The notes under the pieces are model-generated. The model was not told where the DNA came from. It ran no database searches and worked only from the letters and a program-made list of their open reading frames with translations. Positions 45,001 through 54,261 of a DNA stretch of 64,000 nt are shown in pieces (the stretch's first letter is position 1; each line of letters starts with the position of its first letter). The DNA is from Candidatus Accumulibacter proximus (lineage in GTDB: Bacteria > Pseudomonadota > Gammaproteobacteria > Burkholderiales > Rhodocyclaceae): contig JADJMH010000009.1 in the NCBI GenBank assembly GCA_016709675.1, forward strand, positions 240,465 through 304,464. Reading direction: 5' to 3'. Both the position numbers and the translations under genes were made by a program.

Positions 45001-45363
45001 TCATTCCCACTCGCTCGGCATCTTCGGCATGCTGGGCGCGGACGTCAGGTCAATCCAGCCGAAAGCCACGGAGAGGAAGAGAATGAGGCTCACCAGGAGC
45101 AGCAGCAGGGAGATCAGCCCGCCAAGGATCATGTGGTCGGTGAAGATTCTTCTGGCGTAGCCCCGCAGACCCAGATAGTCAGCAATTGACAGTTGGCGCC
45201 GCTTGGCAGCCGCGTCCGCGCGTTCTTCCCCGGCGATGAATCGCAAACCACAGAGTCTGCAGCGATAAGGGGCCTGGCCCTTGAAACGAAGCACTATTCC
45301 TTCCCGTGGGCCGCGTCGCCGTGAGCGGCGGACCTTTTCCGAAAGGCATTTTGGGCAGTTCAT
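45001..45363 (-). CDS. Small zinc-ribbon membrane protein
   Basis: A 120-residue protein starting with a zinc ribbon (CPKC near residue 3 and CRLC near 35), then a basic stretch and one long membrane segment (MILGGLISLLLLLVSLILFL, about 77-96). The C-terminus is short and polar. Family not recognised beyond the zinc-ribbon-plus-TM layout. Confidence 0.72.
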   Translation of the reverse strand: MNCPKCLSEKVRRSRRRGPREGIVLRFKGQAPYRCRLCGLRFIAGEERADAAAKRRQLSIADYLGLRGYARRIFTDHMILGGLISLLLLLVSLILFLSVAFGWIDLTSAPSMPKMPSEWE

Positions 45364-45856
45364 GGTTGAGGCAATGCTCCGGTTGCTGATCAGGCCATAC
45401 GGTGGCTATGGATGTGCGGGGAAAAACCCTCAACCATTTTATGGATCGGGCGAGAAAATTCCGTGCGCTTTTTCACGCAGGAGGGTCCCTTGCCGGCACC
45501 GCGAGGCCTGTTTTTCGTGCAGGGCTCAACTTCTCTCACTGGCTGGAGATGACTTGAGGCGATGTCCAGAGATAGAGATCGAAAAGCGACAGCCGTCATC
45601 CCCGCGAAGGCGGGGACCGACCGTTCGGCCCGACGTAGGACAGAGTCTGGACTGGATTCCCGCTTGCGCAGGAATGACGGAACTCCTGGACGGCTCGGGA
45701 TGGCAATGCCTTGGAATCTTCCTTACGCCGACACCGCCGCCCTCGAACAATGGATCGACTGTGCCCCGAGCACGCCACTGTCTGCAGGCATTGCGCGCTT
45801 GGTCGATTGGTAGTGCCACTGCGACCAGATGTGAAAGGGATGTTTTCGTCCCATTC
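45364..45856. other. Intergenic stretch holding a palindromic repeat
   Basis: Almost 500 bases with no gene. The only structure noted is the repeat at 45595-45690. The sequence between 45690 and 45856 (frame starting MESSLRRHRRP) lacks any recognisable protein. Confidence 0.4.
45595..45690. repeat. Intergenic inverted repeat of the GTCATTCCCGCG type
   Basis: The outer arms GTCATCCCCGCGAAGGCGGG (near 45595) and GATTCCCGCTTGCGCAGGAA followed by TGAC (ending near 45679) form nested hairpins around an inner pair (ccgttcggcccgac / gtctggactgg). Dispersed elements of this design are common between genes in betaproteobacteria. Exact copy number cannot be judged from one window. Confidence 0.65.
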
Positions 45857-47193
45857 GAGTCACCGTTATCGCCACCGGGGCTGGATCGGCTTGGTCACCG
45901 GCGCCTCCCTGTCGGAGATGGGCAACCACGTGCTCTGTCTCGATGTGGACGAGCAAGATCGAGATCCTCAACAGCGGCGGCATCCCGACCATGAGCCCGG
46001 TCTGGAACAGATGGTCAAGCGCAACGCCCCCGATGGCCGGCTGGAATTCACCACCGACGTCGTCGCCGCGGTTCATCACGGGACGCTGCAGTTGATTGGC
46101 GTCGGCACGCCGCCCGATGAGGATGGATCGGCCGATCTCCAGTACGTGCTGGCCGCCGCGCGCAGCATCGGCCAGCACATGACCGATTACAAGGTGATCG
46201 TCGACAAGAGCACGGTGCCGGTCGGCACCGCCGACCGGGTACGCGCGGCGGTGCAGGAGGTCCTGGCGGAACGTGGCGTCAGCGGGGACTTCGCCGTCGT
46301 CAGCAAACCTTAGTTTCTCAAGGAAGGCGCCGCGGTCGAGGACTTCATGGGCTCCGAGCGCATCATCATCGGCGCCGATGACGAACGCGCCAAGTTGCTG
46401 ATGCGGGCGATCTACGCGCCGTTTTCGCGCTACCACGACCAGCTGCTGCTGATGGATACGCGCAGCGCCGAACTCACCAGGTACGCGGCCAACGCCATGC
46501 TGGCGACGCGCATCAGCCTCATGAATGAACTGGCGCGGCTGGCCGAGCGCGTCGGCGATGACATTGAACTGGTGCGCCACGGTATCGGCAGCGATCCGCG
46601 CATCGGCACGCACTTTCTCTACGCCGGCACCGGCTACGGCGGATCGTGTTTTCCCAAGGATGTCAAGGCGCTGGTCCGCACCGGCCACGAGATGGGCGTT
46701 GATCTGCGGGTGCTGACTGCGGTCGAGGCGGCGAACGATAGCCAGAAGCGGGTGCTGGTCGACAAGGTCGTCGCCCGTTTTGGCGAGGATCTGCAGGGAC
46801 GCCGCTTTGCCCTCTGGGGCCTGGCCTTCAAGCCGGACACCGACGACATGCGCGAAGCGCCGAGTCAGGTGATCGTGCGCGAACTGCTGCGCCGCGGCGA
46901 TCCAGGCCTACGACCCGGTGGCGATGGACGAAGCGGGGCGGGTGTTCGGCGACTCGAGAGGGCTGAGCCTTGTCAGCCACCAGGCGGACGCCCTGCTGAT
47001 CATCACCGTGTGGCGCGAGTTCAAGAGCCAGGACTTCGAGCAGGTACGGGCGCTGCTCAAGCAGCCGCTGATCTTCGACGGTCGCAACCTCTTCGACCCG
47101 GCCCTGGTCCGCAGCTTGGGGCTCGAGTATCACGCCATCGGGTGCGGGGAAGCGCATCACTGGGCGCCTCGGCGGGTGGCGCCGGACTGGTAG
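45857..47193 (+). pseudogene. ugd: UDP-glucose 6-dehydrogenase, multiply broken
   Basis: The full Ugd sequence can be followed in shifting frames: GLVTGASLSEMGNHVLCLDV, EFTTDVVAAVHHGTLQLIGV, VIVDKSTVPVGTADRVRAAV, then a TAG at 46311-46313 exactly where the family has Glu (FAVVSKP*FLKEGAAVEDFM), then RIGTHFLYAGTGYGGSCFPK with the catalytic Cys, KPDTDDMREAPSQVIV and, after a frameshift near 46900, AMDEAGRVFGDSRG to the end. Further indels occur near 45860 and 45957-46005. At least four lesions make this a genuine pseudogene. Ugd makes UDP-glucuronate for exopolysaccharides. Confidence 0.92.
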
Positions 47194-47656
47194 AGGGCGG
47201 CGCGGCAGGGCCTAAGCTGTCCGGGCCTGCAATTGAGAATACAATTGAGGATACTGTCACCGTATTGCCACCGTATTGCACACCGTATTGCACCGTATTG
47301 CCTGAGAATACTGTCACCGTATTGCCAAAATAAGGGGACAGAAAAATAAGGGGACAAAATAAGGGGACAGTATAGTTAACTCCCCACAGGCCCTCGCAAC
47401 TTCCCCGGCGTTGCGTTAGCCGGACAGGCCGTCGATCGCCACTGAATGCGGCCTAGCGGCAACAGCCGTCTGCCCTTCGCGGAATGCAGCAGCGTCGCTC
47501 ACTTGATCAGGCTGTACGCTGCGACCAGGAAGGCCAACGAGCTGATGGACACACCTACAGCCATCTCTGTCGCTTGCCGACTCCATGGCCCAGTTGGCAT
47601 GATCCATTCGGGCCGTCGCGGACAGGAACGCGGTCGGTCCGTCGCAGCAGGGGTGT
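47194..47656. other. Intergenic stretch with clustered short repeats
   Basis: No gene. 47258-47369 contains the repeats listed separately; the rest to 47656 shows nothing recognisable. Confidence 0.4.
47258..47369. repeat. Clustered short repeats: five CACCGTATTGC and three AAATAAGGGGACA
   Basis: CACCGTATTGC occurs at 47258, 47269, 47281, 47291 and 47315. AAATAAGGGGACA occurs at 47328, 47344 and 47357. The second unit resembles the short repeats often seen near REP-associated (RAYT) transposase genes, though no such gene is present here. Confidence 0.75.
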
Positions 47657-47853
47657 TCAGGATCGTTCGACGAACAAGGCGTCCAGGGTCTGCGCGTCGA
47701 GCACGCGCTTCGCCCACGCCTCCAGGCGCTCCGGTTCGGCGCCTGCAAGCTGGCTCTGGACCCAGGCCGGCAAGGCGCCGAAGCGCCAGGTCAACAACTG
47801 CTTCAGCAGCCGTGCTTCGCCTTGCTCGATTCCCTTCTCGATTCCCTTTTCAA
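47657..47853 (-). pseudogene. Rpn/DUF4351-type nuclease-family protein, C-terminal remnant cut by IS
   Basis: Reading left from the IS, the frame is EKGIEKGIEQGEARLLKQLL, TWRFGALPAWVQSQLAGAEP, ERLEAWAKRVLDAQTLDALF, then a TGA ending at 47657. This is the typical end of Rpn/YhgA-like transposase-nuclease proteins with a DUF4351 tail. The upstream part is gone, and the sequence on the far side of the IS does not continue it. Confidence 0.7.
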
Positions 47854-49059
47854 CCTAAAAACCGCAGTTAGCCGACTCCATGCGCATAATTTCCCAGCAA
47901 CCGATGCGTTGGTGGCCCGTCGATGCCAGCGAGAATGCGCTTGAGGTGATCACAGACAAGATGCCAAACGGATGGATCGGGCAACTGCTCCGCAGTTTCG
48001 GCCACCCAGCCTTGAAGCAAGGCAGAGACTCGCGGCAGCGCCGCCCGCGCTTGTGCGAAGTGAGCATGCAATCCGGTTAGGGTCACGGTGGTCTGCCCGG
48101 CATGTTCAGTCTTCCGCCCGACGGATGTCATGAGCCAGGGGCGGCTGGTGATGGCCTCTCGCCGAGCCTCCGGGTTCGCCAGTCGAATGAACAAACTCCA
48201 CCAGTTGTAGATCAGAGCTACGGCACGAGCAGCCAACTGACAGCGATGCAGGTCGTGCGTCGTATAGCCGCCCCAACCCCACTGGTTCTTGAGTTCATCG
48301 AAGGCGTTCTCGGCATCGGCCCGATCCCGGTAGAGCTGACCGAGGCTGAGAATCTCGTAGCTGGTGTTGGTCACGAGAACGGCGTACTCGTAACCGGTGA
48401 TCTCCTTCCCCCTTTTTCGGTTGGCCTCGATGAACGACAGCTTCTTCGGGTTGTAGGCCACGACGGCGCCTTCCTGGTGACCGTACAGCACTTTGACGGT
48501 CGTGTCGGTGTCGAGAATCCACGCGGCGTCCAGCAACGCCGCCGTGCTCTCGTCAAGATGCCCGTCGAGCCAGGTCGTCCCAGCGGCTTCCGGAATCCGC
48601 AGCAACCCCTTGCGGAGGGCGTCTGCAGAAACGACTTTGCTCATCTCCAACAAGCCAGGATTCACCCCATCGCCCCGGATTGTCGCGACGTGCGAATAGC
48701 GCCGGTGCCCCGACAGAATGGATAGCATCCACGTGCCCAGAACGTCCGCGATCGACGGCGCGTTCGGGCTGCCGTACGTCAGTGGACAGCCTGCCAGCCA
48801 CCGTGACCACAGCCCGGTCAGATGTAGAAACTGGATAAAGTAGGCCAACTGACCCATCGGCGTCGCTGCACTTTCCGTCTCCCAACGCACCTGAACCTTG
48901 CCCGCCATCGTCTGCACCCCAGCACACGACAAAAGCATTTCTTTGCGCTTCTCCAGCTTCCGTTTCGCCTCACCAATTTGGTCACCTCTCTCATCCACAA
49001 AACGCCACACCTTGCCTGAGGTTCAGCCGGGTTGCACGCTGGCAACTGCGGTTTTTAGG
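47854..49059. mobile_element. Complete insertion sequence, about 1.2 kb, IS4-superfamily (IS1380-like)
   Basis: The element is bounded by perfect 16-bp inverted repeats, CCTAAAAACCGCAGTT (47854-47869) and AACTGCGGTTTTTAGG (49044-49059), and contains one transposase gene. Flanks show no matching direct repeat (left ...TTTTCAA, right ATGAGAG...), so one side was probably deleted or recombined after insertion. Confidence 0.85.
47868..49010 (-). CDS. DDE transposase of the insertion sequence
   Basis: A 380-residue transposase whose stop codon lies inside the left inverted repeat. The IS4-superfamily YREK signature is exact: Y-RD-R-ADA-E-NAFDEL-K in LYRDRADAENAFDELKNQWG. Other DDE-region segments are AAWILDTDTTVKVLYGHQEG and GYEYAVLVTNTSYEI. 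Intact by reading frame, so possibly active. Start at ATG 49010 is plausible but ATG codons further in (for example at 48938) cannot be excluded. Confidence 0.88.
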   Translation of the reverse strand: MWRFVDERGDQIGEAKRKLEKRKEMLLSCAGVQTMAGKVQVRWETESAATPMGQLAYFIQFLHLTGLWSRWLAGCPLTYGSPNAPSIADVLGTWMLSILSGHRRYSHVATIRGDGVNPGLLEMSKVVSADALRKGLLRIPEAAGTTWLDGHLDESTAALLDAAWILDTDTTVKVLYGHQEGAVVAYNPKKLSFIEANRKRGKEITGYEYAVLVTNTSYEILSLGQLYRDRADAENAFDELKNQWGWGGYTTHDLHRCQLAARAVALIYNWWSLFIRLANPEARREAITSRPWLMTSVGRKTEHAGQTTVTLTGLHAHFAQARAALPRVSALLQGWVAETAEQLPDPSVWHLVCDHLKRILAGIDGPPTHRLLGNYAHGVG

Positions 49060-49154
49060 ATGAGAGCATCAAGCCGGGTCCCGGCGGCAGGGTCAGCCTG
49101 ATGCTGACACCGATCGACGCGTTCGCGCGTCTGGCAGCGCTGGATTTCCTTTCC

Positions 49155-52100
49155 TTACGCCCGGGTGTGGTTTAACCAGGCCGTGGCGAATTCTTCCGCC
49201 GGCTGCGGGCGATCGAACAGAAAGCCCTGAGCGAGGTCACAGCCCTGCTCCAACAGGATGCAGCGCTGCTCAGCGGTCTCCACCCCCTCGGCCACCACGA
49301 CCAGACCCAGGTGGTGGCCGAGGGCGACGATTGTCGCGGCGATGGCGCGATCGTCGGGGTCGGCCACCAGATCGCGCACGAAGCTGCGGTCAATCTTGAG
49401 CGCGGCCAGCGGCAGGCGCTTGAGGTAGCTCAGGCTGGAGTAACCGGTGCCGAAGTCGTCCAGCGCCAGCTTCACCCCGAGCCCCTGCAACTGCGCCAGG
49501 TTCGCTGCCGTATCCGGGCCGGCTTCCAGCAGCGTCGATTCGGTCAGCTCCAGCTCGATCGCGCGGGCCGGCAGGTCGTGGCTTGCCAGTACCGCGGCGA
49601 TTCGGTCGGCCAGCCCAGGCTGCCGGAAGTGGCGGGCCGCGAGGTTGATGGCCACCGTCAGCATGGGCAAGCCCTGGCGGCGCCACGCGGCCAGTTGCTG
49701 GCAGACTTCGTCGAGCATCCAGTCGCCAAGCGCCACGATCAAGTCGCTGGTCTCCGCCACCGGGACGAATTCCGCCGGTGGGACCAGCCCACGTGCCGGA
49801 TGCTGCCAGCGCACCAGCGCCTCGGCGCCGGTCAGGGCGGCGTTGGCCAGCCGGACCTTGGGCTGGTAGTGCGCTCGCAGCTGCCCGGCGGCGAGGGCCT
49901 GACGCAGCTCTGCCTCCAGCACCAGTCGCGCCAGTGTCGCGGCATTCATCTCTCGGTCATAGAACACCCGGGTGTTGCGGCCGTCCTGCTTGGCGCGGTA
50001 CAGCGCGGTGTCGGCGTTCTTCAGCAGATCGGCGAAACTGGTGCCGTCATGCGGATAGAGCGCGATGCCAATCGAGACGCTGGCCCCCAGGCGATGGCTG
50101 ACTACGGCAAACGGTTCGCGGAGCGCTGCCAGCACCTTGTCCGCGACCCGCAGCGCACCCTGCTGGTCAGCTTCCGGCAACAGCAGGACGAACTCGTCGC
50201 CGCCCAAACGGCACACCGTGTCCTCCAAGCGGAGGAGCGCCTGCAGTCTGCCCGCAACCTGCACCAGCAGCCCGTCGCCGGCGGCGTGACCCAGCGAATC
50301 GTTGACGTCCTTGAAGCGGTCCAGGTCGAGGAACAGCACCGCCAGCGTCTCGCTCCGGCGGGCGGCCAGCGCCAGCGCCAGTTCGGCCCGCTGGGCGAGT
50401 AGCGCCCGATTCGGCAGCGCAGTCAGCGCGTCATAGTGGGCCAGATGCTCGATTCGCCGCTCGGCGGCCTTGAGTTCGGTGATGTCGGTCGCGATGCCGA
50501 CGTAGTGGGTGACCTGACCGGCGCCGTCTCGAACTGTACTCAGGTTGGCCAGCGTCGCGCGGCGTTCGGCATCCTTGCGTCGGGCCCAGAACTCGCTCTG
50601 CCATACTCCCTCGTCCGCGACGGTCTGCCAGATCGCCTCGAAATACGCCTCGGGCTGGCGCTCGGACCATAGCAGGCGCGGGCTTCGCCCACGCACCTCG
50701 GCCTCGGGATAACCGGTCAGTGTGCTGAACGCCGGGTTCACGGCGATGATCCTTCCTTCGCCGTCGGTGACCAGGATCGCATCGCGCGTCGCGTCGAAAA
50801 CGGCCGCCGCCAGCCGCTGGCGTGCTTCCGCCTCCCGGCGCGCGGTGACGTCCTCGAGGACGCCGTCGAGCCACTTGACCTCGCCCTGGTCGTCGTAGGC
50901 GACGCGCGCGGTCACCGCGCCCCAGAAGGTCGTGCCGTCCTTGCGGCGCAGGTGGAGCGCCCTGTTGGTGACCTGGCCGTGGCTCAGAATCTCGGTCATG
51001 AAGCGAAGTCTTTCCTGCGGGTCGGCGTAGAGATCGGAGACCTGTGCCTGCAGGAAGTCGGCCTCGGCGGCGTAACCGAACATCTGGACAATCGCCGGGT
51101 TGGCCTGCAGGAATCGGCCCTGGGCCCCACCGGTGTTGCGATAGACACCGATGTTCAGGTTGTCCACCAGCGTTCGATGCTGTTCCTCGCTGATCCGCAG
51201 CGCCGCCTCGGCTCGCAGTCGGACGTAGGCGTGACCAATGGCGGCCGCGGCGGTACGCAGGATGTTTTCCTCGACCGGAGTCCAGACTCTGTCGGTATGG
51301 CAGTCGTCGAAACCGATCAACCCCCAGAAGTCGCTGTCAACGTGGATCGGCAGCAGCAGGATCGACCGGATGTCCTGCGCCGCCAGCAAGGCGCGTTGGG
51401 TCTCCGGAAGATCCCGCACCAAGCCCGCGATGGCTGCGCCGGTGCGCAGGACAGCGTACCAGTCAGGCAAAGAGTCGTCGTACGACAGGTTCTGCATCTC
51501 GGGATTGTCGATCTGCGGGGTGGCGGCGTCGGCGCACCATTCGTAGCGCTGGCTGAGGAGCGGCGCGCCGCTGGCCGGGTCGGTATGGTTCTCGAAGATG
51601 TACGACCGATCGGCGGACACCGTCTGGCCCAGCGTCGCCAGAGCTGCCCCGACGGTGTCGCGCAGGTCGGGTCCGGACAGCAGCAACGCCAGCGCGTCGG
51701 CGGTGGCCTGCTGCAAGCGATCGCGCTGGCGCAACGCCGCTTCGGCCTGCTGACGCTCGGTGATGTCCTGCATGATGAACAGCAGGCACGATTGGTGGTC
51801 GATGGCGAGGGGACGCGCGCAATATTGGCCGGCGCGCACGGCGCCGTCCTTGCGCCGGAAAGTGAAGTCGCGGTACAACACTTCGCCGTACTGACTCAGG
51901 TCGCTTACCAGCCGGTCCCGGTCGGCCGGATCGGCCCACAGCTTCAGCTCCAGGGTGGAGCGTCCGACCGCCTCGGCCCGAGAATAGCCGGTGATTTCCT
52001 CGAAGCCCGGGTTGACGTCCAGCAAGACGCCGTCGTGCACGCGCGAAATGACCACCACGTTCGGCGTCGTCTGAAAAATCCTGGCGAACTTCTCCTCGGA

Positions 52101-54059
52101 TTGCCGTAACTGTTGCTCGGCGTACTGGCGGTCGCTGACGTCGCGGCCGACCACCAGCAGGTTTTGGCGCTGCCGCCGATCGTCGAACTGAGGGATCCTG
52201 ATGACGTCGAAGATTTTCTCGGACCCGTCTGTCTGCGGGAGGCGCTCGTCGCTCCGGCTGGGTTCACCCCGCTGCCAGGCGAGTTCGTCGCTGTCTTCGA
52301 ACCGCTGGAACGTCTCGCGGTCAAGCGGGCTGTACGCAGCCAGTTCGGCGTCGGTCTTGTCCCGATAGGCGACACAGTCCAGGCCGAACAACCGCCGGGC
52401 GAAAGTGTTGGCTTCCCGCCAGCGCCCGGCGCCGTCCTTGAAGCAGACGATATCCGGGATGGCGTCGATCAGCGTGCGCAATTGTGCTTCTCGCGCCTCG
52501 AGTGCCGCCGCCACCTGCTTGCGTTCGCTGACATCCTTCATCGTGCCGAGCATTCGCCGCGTGGTTCCCCGTTCGTCGAGCAGAAACGCGCCCCGGTCCT
52601 CGACCCAGCAGTACGCGCCGTCGCTGCGCGCGAAACGATAGTCGAACATGTACGGAGCGCCGGCGGCCATCGCCTGGCGCAGCCGGTCGAGAGCTTGCGG
52701 CCGGTCTTCCGGGTGGATCAGCGCTGCCCAGGCGTCGATGTCCACTCTGGCGAAGTCCGCGGGGTCGTGCCCGGTAAGGGTCATGATTGCGCCTTCCCAT
52801 TGGATCCGTCCGGTCAGGCAGTCGTAATCGTAGATCATCTGGCCGGTCAGCAGTGCGACGATCCGGTACCGTTCCTCGCCGGCCTGCAATTCGGCCGTAC
52901 GCGTCGCCGCTAACGCTTCTGCCCGCTGCCGTCTGGCGACCTGGGCGAACAGGTACAGCGCCAGCAGCAGGGTGATCGTGGCGCCGATCGCCAGCGGGAG
53001 CCAGAAGTCCTGCGGAGCTGACACGCTGCGTCGATGCAGTTCCCAGCCCATGCCGGCAGTCAGCGTCAGGCCGATGACGAAGGTCAGCGTGGCGATTCTC
53101 CAGGCCGCAGCCGTCGCTTCCGAGGCACTGCGCTGCGCCCGGTTTTCCCATACCGCCTGACCGAGCAGCAGCGCCAGAGCGGCCAGCGCCAGAACTCGTG
53201 CCAGCGTTCGACTGGTCTGCTGTGCCGTCGCGGAGATCGTCTGCCGGATCGGAGTGTACAGCAGGACCGCCGGTTCGCCGGCCAGATCCACCAGCACCTG
53301 AGAGACGGACCCGGCCCCGGCGGGGTCCGCTCGCAGTTCGGGCTCGTCCGCGCGCAGAGTCTTCAGATCTTCGCGCTCCGCTGCCGTCAGACTGGGATCG
53401 TTTGCGGCGAGCAGGTGGAAAGCGACTTGCGTCTGCTCGACCAGCGCCCACCGCAACGGTTCGTCGAGAAACCGGCCGAAGACCAGGACGCCGCGCGCCG
53501 GCCCCTGTCCCCGAGTGGTCAGGATGGGACGGGCCGCGAGCAGCAGTACGCCGTACTCGGTCAGCAGGAGGCCGGCGTGTGCCTGTTCCCGTTCCAGTAC
53601 GGCGTGGAACAGAGCGCCGATCGCCGGCCGCTCGCCGGCGAACGCTGCCGGGAGGAGGTCTCCGCCAAGGTCCGAGTCGTAGCCGCCGGCATACAGCCGT
53701 TGCCCCTGGCGGTCGAGAATCAGGCAGAGATTGACATGGGTGCTGCTTTCGAGCACGCGCCAGTCGCCGAGGTTGGAGTGAACGAAAGCCGGATTGCGAT
53801 CCTCGGCAAACGCGTAGGCGTCGTCCCACGCCGCCCAGTCACCCAGCTTCTGGTCCAGTTGTCGCAACTCGCCCTGGATTGCCGCCCGCGCCCGAGTGCC
53901 ATCCTCGAGCGCTTGCGTACGCTCCAGCTCAACGAAGGCAGGCTGGACAATCTGGTGGTTGACCCCCCAGATCATGAGCAGCACGACAGCAAAACCGGCA
54001 ATGGCGCTGAGGACGGCGCGAATGCTGGTGCCAGTGTTGGTGCGAGAGTCGCCGCTCAT
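49155..54059 (-). CDS. Large membrane sensor: CHASE4-PAS-GAF-GGDEF-EAL
   Basis: A 1634-residue c-di-GMP signalling protein. Order by approximate residue: membrane helix 15-35, periplasmic CHASE4 40-270, three hydrophobic segments around 282-302, 320-345 and 355-375, PAS domains near 395, 526 and 655, a GAF near 780, PAS near 960 and 1086, GGDEF near 1205-1370 (RLGGDEFVLLLP, active form) and EAL near 1380-1625 (GAEALVRWQHP, ALDDFGTGYSSLSYLK, VVAEGVET). Both catalytic domains look complete, so it could make or break c-di-GMP depending on signal. No ligand can be named. It has no partner gene and is flanked by the IS and a LysR gene. Confidence 0.92.
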   Translation of the reverse strand: MSGDSRTNTGTSIRAVLSAIAGFAVVLLMIWGVNHQIVQPAFVELERTQALEDGTRARAAIQGELRQLDQKLGDWAAWDDAYAFAEDRNPAFVHSNLGDWRVLESSTHVNLCLILDRQGQRLYAGGYDSDLGGDLLPAAFAGERPAIGALFHAVLEREQAHAGLLLTEYGVLLLAARPILTTRGQGPARGVLVFGRFLDEPLRWALVEQTQVAFHLLAANDPSLTAAEREDLKTLRADEPELRADPAGAGSVSQVLVDLAGEPAVLLYTPIRQTISATAQQTSRTLARVLALAALALLLGQAVWENRAQRSASEATAAAWRIATLTFVIGLTLTAGMGWELHRRSVSAPQDFWLPLAIGATITLLLALYLFAQVARRQRAEALAATRTAELQAGEERYRIVALLTGQMIYDYDCLTGRIQWEGAIMTLTGHDPADFARVDIDAWAALIHPEDRPQALDRLRQAMAAGAPYMFDYRFARSDGAYCWVEDRGAFLLDERGTTRRMLGTMKDVSERKQVAAALEAREAQLRTLIDAIPDIVCFKDGAGRWREANTFARRLFGLDCVAYRDKTDAELAAYSPLDRETFQRFEDSDELAWQRGEPSRSDERLPQTDGSEKIFDVIRIPQFDDRRQRQNLLVVGRDVSDRQYAEQQLRQSEEKFARIFQTTPNVVVISRVHDGVLLDVNPGFEEITGYSRAEAVGRSTLELKLWADPADRDRLVSDLSQYGEVLYRDFTFRRKDGAVRAGQYCARPLAIDHQSCLLFIMQDITERQQAEAALRQRDRLQQATADALALLLSGPDLRDTVGAALATLGQTVSADRSYIFENHTDPASGAPLLSQRYEWCADAATPQIDNPEMQNLSYDDSLPDWYAVLRTGAAIAGLVRDLPETQRALLAAQDIRSILLLPIHVDSDFWGLIGFDDCHTDRVWTPVEENILRTAAAAIGHAYVRLRAEAALRISEEQHRTLVDNLNIGVYRNTGGAQGRFLQANPAIVQMFGYAAEADFLQAQVSDLYADPQERLRFMTEILSHGQVTNRALHLRRKDGTTFWGAVTARVAYDDQGEVKWLDGVLEDVTARREAEARQRLAAAVFDATRDAILVTDGEGRIIAVNPAFSTLTGYPEAEVRGRSPRLLWSERQPEAYFEAIWQTVADEGVWQSEFWARRKDAERRATLANLSTVRDGAGQVTHYVGIATDITELKAAERRIEHLAHYDALTALPNRALLAQRAELALALAARRSETLAVLFLDLDRFKDVNDSLGHAAGDGLLVQVAGRLQALLRLEDTVCRLGGDEFVLLLPEADQQGALRVADKVLAALREPFAVVSHRLGASVSIGIALYPHDGTSFADLLKNADTALYRAKQDGRNTRVFYDREMNAATLARLVLEAELRQALAAGQLRAHYQPKVRLANAALTGAEALVRWQHPARGLVPPAEFVPVAETSDLIVALGDWMLDEVCQQLAAWRRQGLPMLTVAINLAARHFRQPGLADRIAAVLASHDLPARAIELELTESTLLEAGPDTAANLAQLQGLGVKLALDDFGTGYSSLSYLKRLPLAALKIDRSFVRDLVADPDDRAIAATIVALGHHLGLVVVAEGVETAEQRCILLEQGCDLAQGFLFDRPQPAEEFATAWLNHTRA

Positions 54060-54261
54060 GGGGAAAGGCCTAATGCAACAAGAATAGATCTAAACACGGA
54101 CAATGCAACCTCCGCCGCGGAGATATTCCTCTCCGTGGCTCCTGCAGTCAATGAGCGACCCGCTGTGGTCGGGTTTGGCGCTTCCTGAGCAACCGTCTGT
54201 CGTTGTCGGCTGCCGCATCCAGGCCAGCGCAGCCACAGACGGATGTTGCCATGGCGGCGGC

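Noticed and set aside
47258..47369. CRISPR array
   Set aside because: Repeat units are 11-13 bases, partly abutting, with no regular 30-base spacers and no cas genes.
47850..49064. Target-site duplication for the IS
   Set aside because: Sequences next to the two inverted repeats do not match over 3-9 bases, so none was called.
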